NCBI GenBank assembly: GCA_037952775.1 | Contig: JBANAY010000004.1 | Span: 12,152,001 to 12,216,000, forward strand | Length of the DNA: 64,000 nt | Reading direction: 5' to 3' | Origin: Clonostachys chloroleuca | Taxonomy: Eukaryota; Ascomycota; Sordariomycetes; Hypocreales; Bionectriaceae | Shown: piece after piece, positions 44,533 to 55,470 of the stretch | Numbering within the stretch: the stretch's first letter is position 1 | Layout of the letters: the number at the start of each line of letters is the position of its first letter | Program-made: the position numbers and the translations under genes | The notes under the pieces: generated by a model | What the model was told of the DNA's origin: nothing | The model's input: the letters and a program-made list of their open reading frames with translations, nothing else | Database searches by the model: none

Positions 44533-46362
44533 TTACCACGTCTCAGCAATGTACTGCCCCGCGTCCTTCTTCAAATCCCAGAACTTGCGCGCCTCCTCAC
44601 GCTCCAGGTTGCCCTTGGCAATTGAGACATCAATCAGTGCTTCCTCGACGCCTTCGCCCATGCCTTTGCTACTTCCACAGACAAAAACGCGGCCGTCAAC
44701 CGAATTGATGATGGACCAGACAAGGTCAGCCTGGTTGCGCACCTCCTCCTGGACGTAGCGGCCTTCACCTCGTCGGCTCTGCACGACCCGCTTGACCTCG
44801 TCTTCATGGACACCCCACTCGCCACTGTAAATTTCGTCGACCAATGAGTCTCGGATACCCTGTAGCACCCAGACTTTGTTGGCGCAGTTCGCCTGCTTGA
44901 GCCGGCGCTGGACGAAGCCTCGGAACGGGGCAATGCCGACACCGGCACCGATCAGAAGCATGGGGCCGTCAGCCTTGAACTCCTTGGCCAATGGGTTCGC
45001 CATCAGGCCCTTGAACATGGGCACATAAATTTCGGGGTTCTTGACTCCGGCCTTCTTGGCCTCGATGAATTTACGGGCTTGCCTCTCGAAAAACCCGGAG
45101 CCAACTCCGGTTCGGCTTCCGTCGCGCCAGTCAGTTGTCTCATGAACAGTGACTGCAATCTCGACGAGCCGATGTTGCTTGTTGTCGCGCATCTGGTAGG
45201 CCTCATGAGGGTCGTTGGAAAGCGAGTAGAATCGGGGCATCAGTTGGCGAAGAACAGAAAGCAAGTCATCTAATGGAGGGTGCGAGCTAGGAAATGCGTG
45301 TAGGAGCTGAGAAATGCTGATGTGTGGGCCTGTACGCATGTCACAGAAAACTCCTTGGCCTTCAGCAGAGCAAAGGTACGTCAGGATCTGCTTCTCGCTG
45401 GGGTCTGTGGCATGCTCGGCCAGCATGCGGATAATGTCCTTGGTTGGGGGATAGGATTGAAGATCGACACACCAAGTTAAAAGGTCGCGACGGGTAGTCA
45501 CGAGCTCTCTTGGCTTGTCATCTCCCCACACGGTAGGCCAGCGACCGTTGGTGGTCTTCATCAAGACGGGCTTATCTCGCAAAAAACGTGGGACCATGAG
45601 CGCATCAAGGATATCCTCGACCACGGCTTCCGAGTTGGGGGCCATGATACCAATGGCACCACCGACCTTGAAGTCAGTACCCTCCTCATCAGGGTAGTCA
45701 GTGATATCAAGATCGAAGTGGTAAGTGCGCTTCTCAGCCCCAGACTTTGTAAGTTCGCGAGTATCGCATATCCTGACAGGGTGGACGTGATAGGGTGGGT
45801 GGGGCTGAACGAATCGTGGGGGTTCGATGGAAGTGTCTGTGATTGCAGCCTCGGCAATAGTGCCGGCGACAGCCGAAGTCTCGACTGGCTCGCCAAGAGA
45901 AATGGCTGAGTCGGTGATGGAGGTAGTCTGAGGCTTGGGCACGGGGGAGAAAGACACGGTCTTCTTGGGGAGTGGTGCAGTCTTGGTCAAGACCGCAGGA
46001 CACTCGCTGATTGTTATGTTGAGAGACCGGAAGGCATCATTGTCAGGGCACTTGACGTCCACATATTCAACGTCCGCACGACGGCCGCCCATCAAGCAGC
46101 AGCCACCGCCGCAGCATCGCTGGACGAACTCGGCGGTTGATTCCCCAGTAATTCTTCGGATGTCGCGAGCATTCTGAGCGATCAGCCGCGTGGAAGCGCG
46201 ACGCTGTCTGTTCTGCGGGGCAGGCACTTGCGGTAGCTCATCTTGATCGTCTGAATCGTCAGAGTAGGTGAGCGATGGGGCAATGGAAGGTGTCGAATTT
46301 TCGGCGCGGAGGAGGTTGTGGACAGGGGTGATGATGTCCTGGAACGAAGTTGCCTCCACCAT
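44533..46362 (-). CDS. CPR-like FAD/NADPH reductase lacking a flavodoxin domain
   Basis: The 609-residue single-exon protein has the FAD- and NADPH-binding half of a diflavin reductase (cytochrome P450 or sulfite reductase type). Its N-terminal ~190 residues are not flavodoxin. They are low-complexity with a Cys/Gly cluster, RCCGGGCCLMGG, at 82-93. Visible motifs: FAD-binding RFYSLSND at 377-384, a GVGSGFF pyrophosphate-type segment at 419-425, NADPH-binding GAGVGIAPFRGF at 472-483 and CGSSKGMG at 562-569, and a C-terminal Trp609 that in CPR stacks on FAD. Without FMN the natural electron acceptor is unclear. A partner flavodoxin or heme protein, or direct one-acceptor use, is possible. The Cys cluster could bind metal, form disulfides or be S-acylated. 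I see no signal peptide or membrane anchor. Confidence 0.85.
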   Translation of the reverse strand: MVEATSFQDIITPVHNLLRAENSTPSIAPSLTYSDDSDDQDELPQVPAPQNRQRRASTRLIAQNARDIRRITGESTAEFVQRCCGGGCCLMGGRRADVEYVDVKCPDNDAFRSLNITISECPAVLTKTAPLPKKTVSFSPVPKPQTTSITDSAISLGEPVETSAVAGTIAEAAITDTSIEPPRFVQPHPPYHVHPVRICDTRELTKSGAEKRTYHFDLDITDYPDEEGTDFKVGGAIGIMAPNSEAVVEDILDALMVPRFLRDKPVLMKTTNGRWPTVWGDDKPRELVTTRRDLLTWCVDLQSYPPTKDIIRMLAEHATDPSEKQILTYLCSAEGQGVFCDMRTGPHISISQLLHAFPSSHPPLDDLLSVLRQLMPRFYSLSNDPHEAYQMRDNKQHRLVEIAVTVHETTDWRDGSRTGVGSGFFERQARKFIEAKKAGVKNPEIYVPMFKGLMANPLAKEFKADGPMLLIGAGVGIAPFRGFVQRRLKQANCANKVWVLQGIRDSLVDEIYSGEWGVHEDEVKRVVQSRRGEGRYVQEEVRNQADLVWSIINSVDGRVFVCGSSKGMGEGVEEALIDVSIAKGNLEREEARKFWDLKKDAGQYIAETW

Positions 46363-49300
46363 TGTGGGCGTATATAATGGACGTGCAACACCAGCCGGAG
46401 TGAATTGAGTTGATGTATTGGTGGAATGGAATCAATTTGGACGTGGTGAGTTGTCGTCAGTGTGGGGGGATGGATATTCAGCACTGCCTCGGTATACGAT
46501 CAAATCCGCGTTCACGAAGGGCTTGAAGGGAAAACCCGAGTCGTGGGATAGGCAGGAGGGCGATTGGCGTTTGTTAAAGAGGATGAGGCAGGAATGCAGG
46601 TGGCGAAGAGAGAGCGGGAGGCTATGAGGTAAAATAAGGGCTAGGAATTTTAGACTTGTGGTGAGGTTAGTAGTCGTTATCGAGGCCAAAGCCGGGAGTC
46701 ATGAACAAGAGACCCGACCCATGCTTGTACCGACCGGGAAAGTGGTGACGAGCCCAGTGCCAACGCCAGACCCAGCGCCAAGGGGGCAAGGGAAATTTTT
46801 CGGGGAGAGGAGCTCCGGCAGCGGTGCAATGGAGGGGCATTACAAAGTTGCCAGCCATTGCTGGTGGGAGGCAAAGGGCAGGAGGGGCCGGTTGGGCTGT
46901 GGTACACAGTGCCAGAAACTGTGCGACTGGGGGCGTGTGCTTAAGGGCCTGCTCAGACTATGGAGTCGGGTCTGAGGTGAGGTTTGATGTGGACAGTTGG
47001 CTCGCTCGCTCTGGGCCGCGGCGAAAACAGGCCACTTCTCCCAGTTTCTAATTTCCTCCAGGCCCGCTTGAATTTCATTCAACGGTGCCGGACTGATTAC
47101 GCGTGGTCTGCTCCTCCTTTTCCTGCCAGCTAGCGGGCTGGAGCCGGATACGCACTACTCTACCGCCATACCGGAACATGAGATGGTCGATTTGGTGGAG
47201 GTTCCGATGTGGTGTGTCGCCCAATAGAAGGTTCGTGTTTACCCGGCTGTGACAAAGGGGGATCGCCGTCAAGTCCCCAGTATGACGCGCGAGGGCCGGA
47301 TTCAGATGATGTGTAATTGCTTGCGTATTTTCGCTCAGCCCTTGTATTTGTTTATGTATAGTAGTATGTACAATGATTATTACCACCCATTGACTCAGCA
47401 TACCGCCATTGGAGTCCTTCGCCAATGGCCAACAACCGGCTGGCTACCTCCTACCGAAGTCTGAGTCTAGCTCATCTCGCTTTTTCGAATTGTCTCGCCT
47501 CTCTCTTATCAATCTGATTTGGTTTTGTGGCTTGCGGTGGAACCAAGCTAACTCGAGCACAGTGCGGCGGCGGTTTTTGCTCGACCGAATCGAAACCCCA
47601 ATCTTGCCCCAATCTTTGGTGCATTGGGGCTCTCCCACACGCGAGCAGCTGACCCAGATGCAGGTCTGGGGAAACAAGAATCGGAGGGAAACAAAGCAAA
47701 GCAGCAAGAGGAGAAAGAAAGCGACATATTCTGGTTTCTTTCCTTTTCATTGCCTCGCATTGCATCCCTCTCTCTTCCCGCTCTCTGATAACCCAGTTGA
47801 AAAATTCAGTTTGCCTGGGAGACTAATGTGCGACTCCACCCGAGGATGCCACGTGCCTCGTCCTCTGCTGCGTTTGCACTACGGACTTCCATCGCAACTC
47901 TTCCTGCTAACGTGGTGGCCTGGACGAGTAGGGGGTATAATAGCTCATCAGAATGCTTCTAGAGTCTAATTTCGAGAAAGCGGTCGGACTCCTTTTGGCC
48001 GTAATTCCCTGTAACTATCATTGGCGGATTGAGATTACCCTTCATTCATGGAATGAAACAATCAGCTAATTGTCCTCCTCCCGTCGGGATCCATCGCAAT
48101 GCGTCCTCCATAGGTCACCTGGTTCCCCACGGCTTGGCCCAACGTTAATTCCCTGGTAATGTGTCTGCCTGGCACTTGATAACAGACATTGGTATTGTTG
48201 GGAAGGCCCCATGGCATGCCACAGCGGGTGACACGAACACGAAGCAGGATTTACTGGGCCATTGGGACTCACCCAAGGATGGAACATCTCGGAGCCGGTT
48301 AATTTTCATGGCCTGATAAAAATTCCAAAAAGTTTATCCCCAGGAGCGCGTTGAGATTTGATCCTGGATCGCCATGGCCAATCGGATAATGCATCACCGG
48401 CCGTGGTGCTGCGTGTCTGACTGTCGAGGCTCAGCACACAGTGTACACACTCCAATGGATGATGACAGAAATTATCTGATCATCTTATCGATCCATCATT
48501 TACAAGCACTCAGGGTGCTCCTTCCACCAATGCGTTATACTGTTTGTGGATACTGTGCGTTTGTCGGGCGGCGGTACGTACCTTTTTTTCTCTAGAGCCA
48601 CCCCTGGTCTCATTCCCGCCTTTCTCGTAGTTCCCACCCTCCCTTGGCACTATCTTGCTTCATTGATTCTCCAGCATCCAACCAGCACGACTGGCAGCCC
48701 AATGCCGATCTCGGTGCCAGCCTTGAATCGAATAGCCATACTCCATGGCGAAATACTCTGTGCCTATTGCGCCAGCACATCCTGTTCTGGTTATCATGAT
48801 GAGAGTCGCCCCCTCATTATCCGTTGTTTGGTCCTGTGACCGAAGGCAAGCAACGAGGTCGGTTCGGTTTGACTTTCCGAACTCTGCCACGGTAGCGTCT
48901 CGGGTATGACCGAAACGAGAACTGGCATCCTAACACTTCCTGTTTGGCGGCCTCAATTCATGCAGGGAAACCAACAATTATCCTCGGTTCGGCTGCCTTC
49001 ATGGCTGCCTCAAGGCTTACAGAGATTTGCTTGCCAAATGGAAGTGTCAGCTAAAGAAGGCAAGCAGGAAAAACCAGGCCCGGCAGACGTGTCCCGGCCT
49101 CCCCGTCCATCCTAAGACGGATCAGATAAGATTCGGCGGGCGAGACACCAGCGATAAAACTCTCAATTTCGGAAGAAATGATGCAACTTAACTTTGGGCC
49201 CTTGATGGTGTTCTACCCCTACCTTGACCGGTGTGGGGAAGTGCCAGGTACCGGCACCACGGTCATCGGATCTGATAAGCATTACTTTAGGCATGCAGGC

Positions 49301-52300
49301 CCAGTATAGTCTCCCTAGTTTTATGATGACGAGCGCCGCCTTGACAACAGACAGGGTGACGGTTAGAGGCCTTGCTCGTTGCCTCCGTCCATGGAACACG
49401 GTTGCTACGCACATTGGACGAGGCCACCCGGCGCATGAGCCCCAACCAGCCCCCTTACCGACCTTTTCAGCTCTTACACGCGCCCCAACAACCATTCGTC
49501 CACTTGTTCTCCTTACTATTATTATCCACCTTTGCTTTTGTCGGTGTAGAGTACTAAGCCCTCGTATTGAGCCAATTTGCTGGTCGGATAATCAAGGAAA
49601 TGAACTGGCTGTAGCCGTGTATTCAGTCAGGCCTCGACTGAGAAACGCCCTTGAATTCCTTGTATCTACCCCTACACACCGACTTCTCCCCAATGCTTTG
49701 GAATGTGATTTGGAATCACTCGTTCACTACACCTCGGCTGGAGTAAACAGAGAGTGACATGCCAAGGCTCTGGGCAATCAAAGTGCTTTGGCTTCATTAA
49801 TCGCTCTTAGCTGCAGCGCCCCCTGACCCTTGATCGCCCTTTATGCGATTGATAAAAGAATTTTCTTTCGGCCGACCGTGCTTGTGTCCGAGCCCTGCAT
49901 ACTCGGAGCTGAAAAGCTCCCATGGGTGCCTGAGGTCGATCAGTGGGTAATTCGTAGATGTGGTTGTGTCTCTGACTGCCAGTACCACCTCGCAATCATA
50001 CGACAGGATCTCACATCTCCCGGGCTGATTGTAAGGCGTGATGAAGGTAAGGGGCAGAAAAAGCTTGGCCGAACTCGAAAATTCAAATCCATCGTCCTCC
50101 CCTGAAGTCCCACAAAAGGAGTCATCATCGATCCATCTGTCCCAACGGAATAATAGCCCCCAGAGAGGGAAAAGGGGGTGTATAGATGAACATTACATGC
50201 AGGCACCACTGAGATTGATCTGTCTCTGGGTATGAAACGGGCCGGTCTGTCGTGAAATCGTTCCGGACTGGCGCTGGGCTCGTTGAGCGGTCTTGTTGAA
50301 ACTATCATCTTTGAGTCCGCGTAACCGCCCTGAGAACATCGCGATGAAAATTTGCCTGTCGCATGTTGAAACTGACAGGTTGTGGGATCTTCTTACATTG
50401 AATGTCAGGAGTATTTATTGGTGATCTTAGACTACTATTGTTTCATGGGGCCTCAAGGATCCTGATGTAAGAGTCTGGATCCGACAGGATGGTGCCGACA
50501 ACTGCTTCGTAATTCCGAGAAAGACACTACCCTACAGTATGACTCTGCCTCCCTAGGCCAGTTCGGGTAGGCAGGTGGTATTACATAGGTAGGTAGTAGG
50601 TGACTGGTAGGGAGCAAGTAGTCTGTAAGAAATACTAAGTCTCATGTGTGATGCTACCCAGCCAGCCACTTCATCATCTCGGAACCACGAACGTCCCTTC
50701 CCCATCCTAACATACGATTGCGTTGATCTTAGGAGTATGCGGGTAGCATCCATGTTGTGCAAAGGGCTAAAGCATCTCAACATGGTTCTTCTAGGCGTCC
50801 GTCTCCTTTTTGCGTCATGATTTGCATCACGATCTCCAGAACGACTACCCCTTAACCAGCAAAGCACGAGAGCGTACGGCTTCCCGGCTTCATCATAACA
50901 AGATAGTATCTACGACAACAATTGCCACCATCTCGTCGACTGGATGTGTGAAAAGCAACATACGCAGCACGCAGCACCCTTTGCAGAACTGAGGACAAAC
51001 CCACCGATGAGTTAATTTCGTTCAACAACTTCAACTTCCCTCGCCTTTGATACAGGAGACGGGGACGCATCTACATGATAAGCGGCCTCGAGACGGTAAA
51101 GACTATCGTAAACGAAAATGGCACGGTTGATATTCCCCGCGAGACGAGGTTCCTTTGCCCTTGGGAAGTTGGACTAGACGGAGTTCACGCGGCAGAGCTT
51201 AATCGGGCACGAGATCACGCATCGACGCATCCGAAAGTCAACGACAAATGGTCTTGACTCCCAGTAACATCTTAGTATGGCGTCGGTTCCCCCTTTCTTG
51301 AGCTTGAGACGGTCGTCGCCTGATCGATCTGTCTATGGCGGTGCCACTCCAGAGTTTCTTGACCATCAAAACCCTCACGAAGTCCGAAAAAGCCCCCTTT
51401 AAGGAACATGAGAAAGGAGAATAGGCGAACAAACCAATTTTACCAACGAGGTCGACACAAGCGACACCAACAAAGCATAGGTTATCCTTCCTGGATAGAT
51501 CTCATTGGACGGGATAGACGATATACTCATGAAAACCGAGAGAGAAGAAAGATCCCCCCAGGGCGCTCAATATATTAAGACTCGGAGCAGAGAAAAGCCC
51601 ACCGAGGCCTAATGGTCAGTCATTCATTGTGTCGAAACGAGGGTGATTGATATCTGCCCTATGAGATTAGGGTAAGGTAAGGGGTTCGATTTCGATGTCC
51701 AAGCTTTCCGTCAACAGAAAGCAACTCAGTCCCTAGCTCAGTTCATGGTCAACATTGGCCAGTCAGGTAAATTACACACACAACTACCAACCGCCCTTGG
51801 ATACGATAAACTATCTTTCATCGAAGTCGTAGAACTCTCACTAAAGCCAGCCCACGAGTTACCCTCCTCCCCCTTATTAGGATTCAGTAGTCGAACAGCT
51901 CGCTGTATGAATCAATTACCATCGGGATGTAGGTCTTACATGTCTAGTGCTGAATTATTGCAGATTAGTACCCCAACTTGTACTGCTGTGTTGTTTTGTT
52001 CCAACTCGTGTAATGGCCGACCGACATGAATACCTTTTAGTGCCAAAGTTTGTAGTAAAAACCCCCTCAGGAGGTGTCATATTTCGTCATGTGCAACCTC
52101 TTGAAAGTTGAATTCATCGTCATCAGGATGTTACACTACAAAGTTAAGGCATTGCGATTGATGCTGCTTCGTAATGTAAGCAAAGCCTACCCCTAGATAA
52201 TCGGCTTAGGGCCGTGAAGATGCCATACTGTTAAGAAGACGAACGGTACCAAACGGACATCCTGGGTATTCGGTTACCAAATTCTACGCCATAAGTCACT

Positions 52301-52568
52301 ATCATATTAAGAGTGGTTGGATTTTAGTGTAACCTCTTGATATTTTTGGCCACTACGCCGAATAAATCAATAGGTATGTTAATTATAATTCAAGCCAGTC
52401 CTAACCAAAACGCCTGCCGCGCCTGTAATCGTCGAACCCATACCATGATGCCACAAGCTTTAACATGCACAAATCTAACGTTGAGACAGCGTATAGACCG
52501 TAAACAGCGAAGAAATCAAACAACCGCAAGCACGTGTCGTCTTGCCCCAATAACTTTTGGTATCATGC
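46363..52568. other. long gene-poor region, 6.2 kb
   Basis: No recognisable gene is present on either strand. Open frames are under 190 codons, overlap each other in antisense and lack domains or convincing splice junctions. The first part includes the promoter of the reductase gene. A weak tRNA-like A-box/B-box pair lies at about 51605-51692. A long non-coding RNA or lineage-specific gene cannot be excluded. Confidence 0.5.
51605..51692 (+). pseudogene. weak tRNA-like A-box/B-box pair
   Basis: AGGCCTAATGGTCAG at 51605-51619 closely resembles the D-arm of fungal tRNA-Arg genes, and GGGGTTCGATTTCG at 51681-51694 resembles a T-arm. The 88-nt span is about 34 nt longer than an intronless tRNA. 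The T stem does not pair and no acceptor stem closes, so a working tRNA is unlikely. Confidence 0.2.
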
Positions 52569-53749
52569 TTAAGCGGCGGTCTTGTTGGTGCGGTTGAAGA
52601 TACCGGCGACCAAGCAATGGTCACGCTCGAAGGGTTCTGAGAAAGAGATGAAGTTAGCAATTGTGCAAGGTATAATGCGGAGGTATAGGTTAGTGTCAAA
52701 AACTTACCCAGAGTAAGCTGGTACTTGGGCTTGATGCCATCAGCACGCATCTTCTGGACTTCGCTGGCGAAGACCTCAGCGGCAGGGGCGGTACTGTCGA
52801 TACAGTTGGCCTTGATAGAGATAAGGACACCACCACCGGCCTTTAGGAACCAATTGGCGTTCAGAGCGACGATACGGGCCTGGTCGGGCTGGGCAACATC
52901 GGCAAAGATAACATCGACCATGGGAACGACCATGCGGTAACGGGCGGGTTGACGGGCATCCTCGACAATGGGGACGACGTTGGTGCGCTTGGAGGCCATG
53001 GTGACGAGATCACGGCCGGAGCGGGAAGAGAACTCAACAGCGTAGACGTATCCAGTAGGGCCAACAAGGTCAGCAACGTGGGAGACGGAGGTACCAGAGG
53101 CACCACCGAGGTAGAGAACACGAGAGCCAGGCTTCATGTAGATGTCGTCGGCACCACCGGCGATGGCGGCGCAAAGCTTGCTTCGGAAAGGGTTCCAGGT
53201 ACGGTACTCAATCTTGGTGGTAGTGGTAGTACCATCCTCGTTCTTCTGGACCTCATCGACGGAGACACGCTTCTCGCCGTAGACGGACTCGCCAGGGGTG
53301 ATGTTGCGGGTAGCAAGACCATCTTCCTTGCCGCCACGGATGACGAAGACACCAGGGTGACGGTGAGGCTCCTGTTGAGCAGTAATGTTAGCGGTCAAAA
53401 TTTGAGGTCAATGGATTGACGGCACAACAACATACAATGATGACCTTGGCACCGCCCTTCTGGCCAGGGGCGCCGCCGCCGCGACCGCCGCCACGGCCTC
53501 CACGTCCACCGCGAGCACCACCGCGAGGGCCACCGCGAGGAGCACCTAGTCATTGAAAGTCAGCCTTTGATGCCATCACCAACCACCCTCAAAACTTTGA
53601 GGCGACGATAAGAGAAGCGTACCTCGACCGCCACCGCGACCACCTCCACGACCGCCGAAGCCTCCACGGTCACCAAATCCTCCGCGACCGCCTCGACCAC
53701 CACCGCGACCGCCGCCGCCACGAGGAGCACCTCGTCCGAAAGGTGCCAT
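52569..53749 (-). CDS. nop1: Fibrillarin (Nop1), rRNA 2'-O-methyltransferase
   Basis: Fibrillarin is the catalytic subunit of box C/D snoRNPs in the nucleolus. It methylates rRNA riboses and a histone H2A glutamine. Exons are 53749-53623, 53545-53436, 53371-52708 and 52636-52569, giving 322 residues; introns are 77, 64 and 71 nt. A Gly/Arg-rich GAR domain fills residues 1-72 and is interrupted by an intron. The methyltransferase domain follows, with [27 protein letters not shown], the [15 protein letters not shown] segment, SAM motif [21 protein letters not shown], and [24 protein letters not shown] and SIKANCID. The last exon gives [14 protein letters not shown], the conserved C-terminus. 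It is divergent from the ribosomal protein gene at 54466. Confidence 0.97.
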
Positions 53750-54465
53750 CTCTTCTGATTAGAGTTTGAGGTTGTGAAGAGATTCGGAGGAATTGAACGC
53801 AAGGTTCAATCAATGAAATACAAATTGAGGTGGAAGCAGGTAAAAGACAGCTTCGCGAAAGCAGAGAACGGGTTTGAGTCCGTTTCTAGTTGTTGCTTCT
53901 AACTTTCAAACTCAGTGGTTGAGACTGCTTAGTCTTGAAGTCGAAGAAAATTCTTGAAGCTTTTTTTTTTCCTAGCAAGTTCTGGCGGCTGGGCCCCACA
54001 CGTCGCATGGGCTTGTCCAACTTTTTCTGGCCCGGAGTTCTGCCGTTATCAGAACCAGAGCTGCTTCCGATAAGGCGACTTGGGTGTCACGTGACCAGGC
54101 ACAAATTGATTTAAGTGTTCTGTACAATTTTGAAGGTCTTTTCAATCTAAGAACGAAGGGAAAACTCATTTGAGAAGATTTATCGTAATTTTTTTTGTCA
54201 TCGTAATATTTTCTCACCCTTCATACACCGTCTTTGCCGCAGAATACCATACCATACCTCAAGGTGGTGGCATTAGCTTGTGGCTGCTGACTACGCATTC
54301 TTCCACAGGGCAGTCAAACCCTAGAAATTCCCAAAGTGGGTAAGCGACTCCTGTTGGTGTCAAGCAGTTGCTTTAGGGCAAAAGTTCAGAAATTCTCAAC
54401 TACAGCCAGCCCCGAACCCACGTCGTCGAATCGAATCCCCGTCACCACAACACCAAGCCGTCGAG
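53750..54465. promoter_or_regulatory. shared divergent promoter, fibrillarin / uL22
   Basis: This 716-bp spacer lies between two start codons pointing away from each other. It contains a perfect GTCACGTGAC palindrome (54086-54095), a T10+ tract (about 53960-53971), another T8 tract near 54190 and the repeated ATACCATACC block near 54243. Poly(dA:dT) and E-box elements are common in promoters of growth-regulated genes. Confidence 0.6.
54086..54095. promoter_or_regulatory. GTCACGTGAC E-box palindrome
   Basis: This perfect 10-bp palindrome contains the CACGTG core. Cbf1-type bHLH proteins bind RTCACRTG, and both strands match. It is about 335 bp from the fibrillarin start and 370 bp from the uL22 start, so it could serve both genes. 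Confidence 0.5.
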
Positions 54466-55470
54466 ATGGTGAGTGTTGCCCTGCGTCCTATTGAGAAGAA
54501 TCGAATTGTTTGAGGGGGATTGTTGAGCTGGAGTTTTCGCAGCCGAGAAGTGGCATTCTGCGGCCGCAGTTTCGCCCTTCTCGTCCCTCTGATAATATTC
54601 ACCTCTCTCTCTCCCCCCCCCACGCAATTCGACACAATGCGGACTGGTTTTCGATGAAAAGAAATGATGAGTCTAACATTGGGATTTTTTTCAGGTGCGA
54701 TACGCTGCGACTGAGATCGAACCCGCCAAGTCGGCCCGCGCCCGCGGTGCCTACCTCCGTGTCTCCTTCAAGAACACCCGCGAGACCGCCCAGGCCATCA
54801 ACGGCTGGAAGCTGCAGCGTGCTGTTACCTTCCTTGAGAACGTCAAGGAGCACAAGGAGGCCGTCCCCATGCGCCGATATGCCGGCAGCACTGGCCGCAC
54901 TGCTCAAGGTACGCTCAGTTTGAGAAATCCTACGCAGCCCTCGAAAGTGTGAAGAGAATTGGTGTTGGAGGAGGACTTCACACGGACTGCGGAGAGGCTC
55001 AAAATTTCATTTTGTGTGAGAGGGACATATTTGCTGATTGGGTCTGCCACGTACAGGAAAGCAGTTCGGTGTCTCCAAGGCCCGCTGGCCCATCAAGTCG
55101 GCCGAGTTCCTCCTCGGTCTCCTCAAGAACGCTGAGGCCAACGCTGATGCCAAGGGCCTCGACACCGGTGCCCTCATCGTAAAGCACATCCAGGTCAACC
55201 AGGCCCCCAAGCAGCGCCGCCGAACGTACCGTGCCCACGGTCGTGTATGTTTTGAACCCCTCTCCAGACCAACTGGCCGAGTTTCCGAATTCTAACGCAA
55301 GACCTTCCTAGATCAACCCATACATGTCAAACCCCTGCCACATCGAGCTCATCCTCACCGAGGCTGAGGAGGTTGTCCAGAAGTCTGAGGAGGTTGCTGG
55401 TCGTGAGGACCTCCGCCTGAACTCGAGACAGCGTGGTGCCCGCGTCCGCCAGGCCATCACCGCCGCATAA
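54466..55470 (+). CDS. rpl17: 60S ribosomal protein uL22 (L17)
   Basis: uL22 lines the polypeptide exit tunnel of the large ribosomal subunit. Exons are 54466-54468, 54695-54908, 55057-55244 and 55312-55470, giving 187 residues (yeast Rpl17 is 184). The first coding exon is only the ATG, followed at once by GTGAGT; intron 1 is 226 nt and intron 2 is 148 nt. The product begins [36 protein letters not shown]. The junctions give [24 protein letters not shown] and [23 protein letters not shown], all diagnostic of eukaryotic L17. An intron directly after the start codon is common in fungal ribosomal protein genes. Ribosomal proteins share regulation with rRNA-processing factors, which fits the divergent fibrillarin neighbour. 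Confidence 0.97.

Noticed and set aside
47409..47969. 186-codon plus-strand frame
   Set aside because: It has no domain, overlaps antisense frames and has the composition of untranslated CT-rich DNA.
54469..55056. Box C/D snoRNA inside uL22 introns
   Set aside because: An ATGATGA string occurs near 54664, but only about 30 nt remain to the acceptor and no D box follows. The second intron has no C box.
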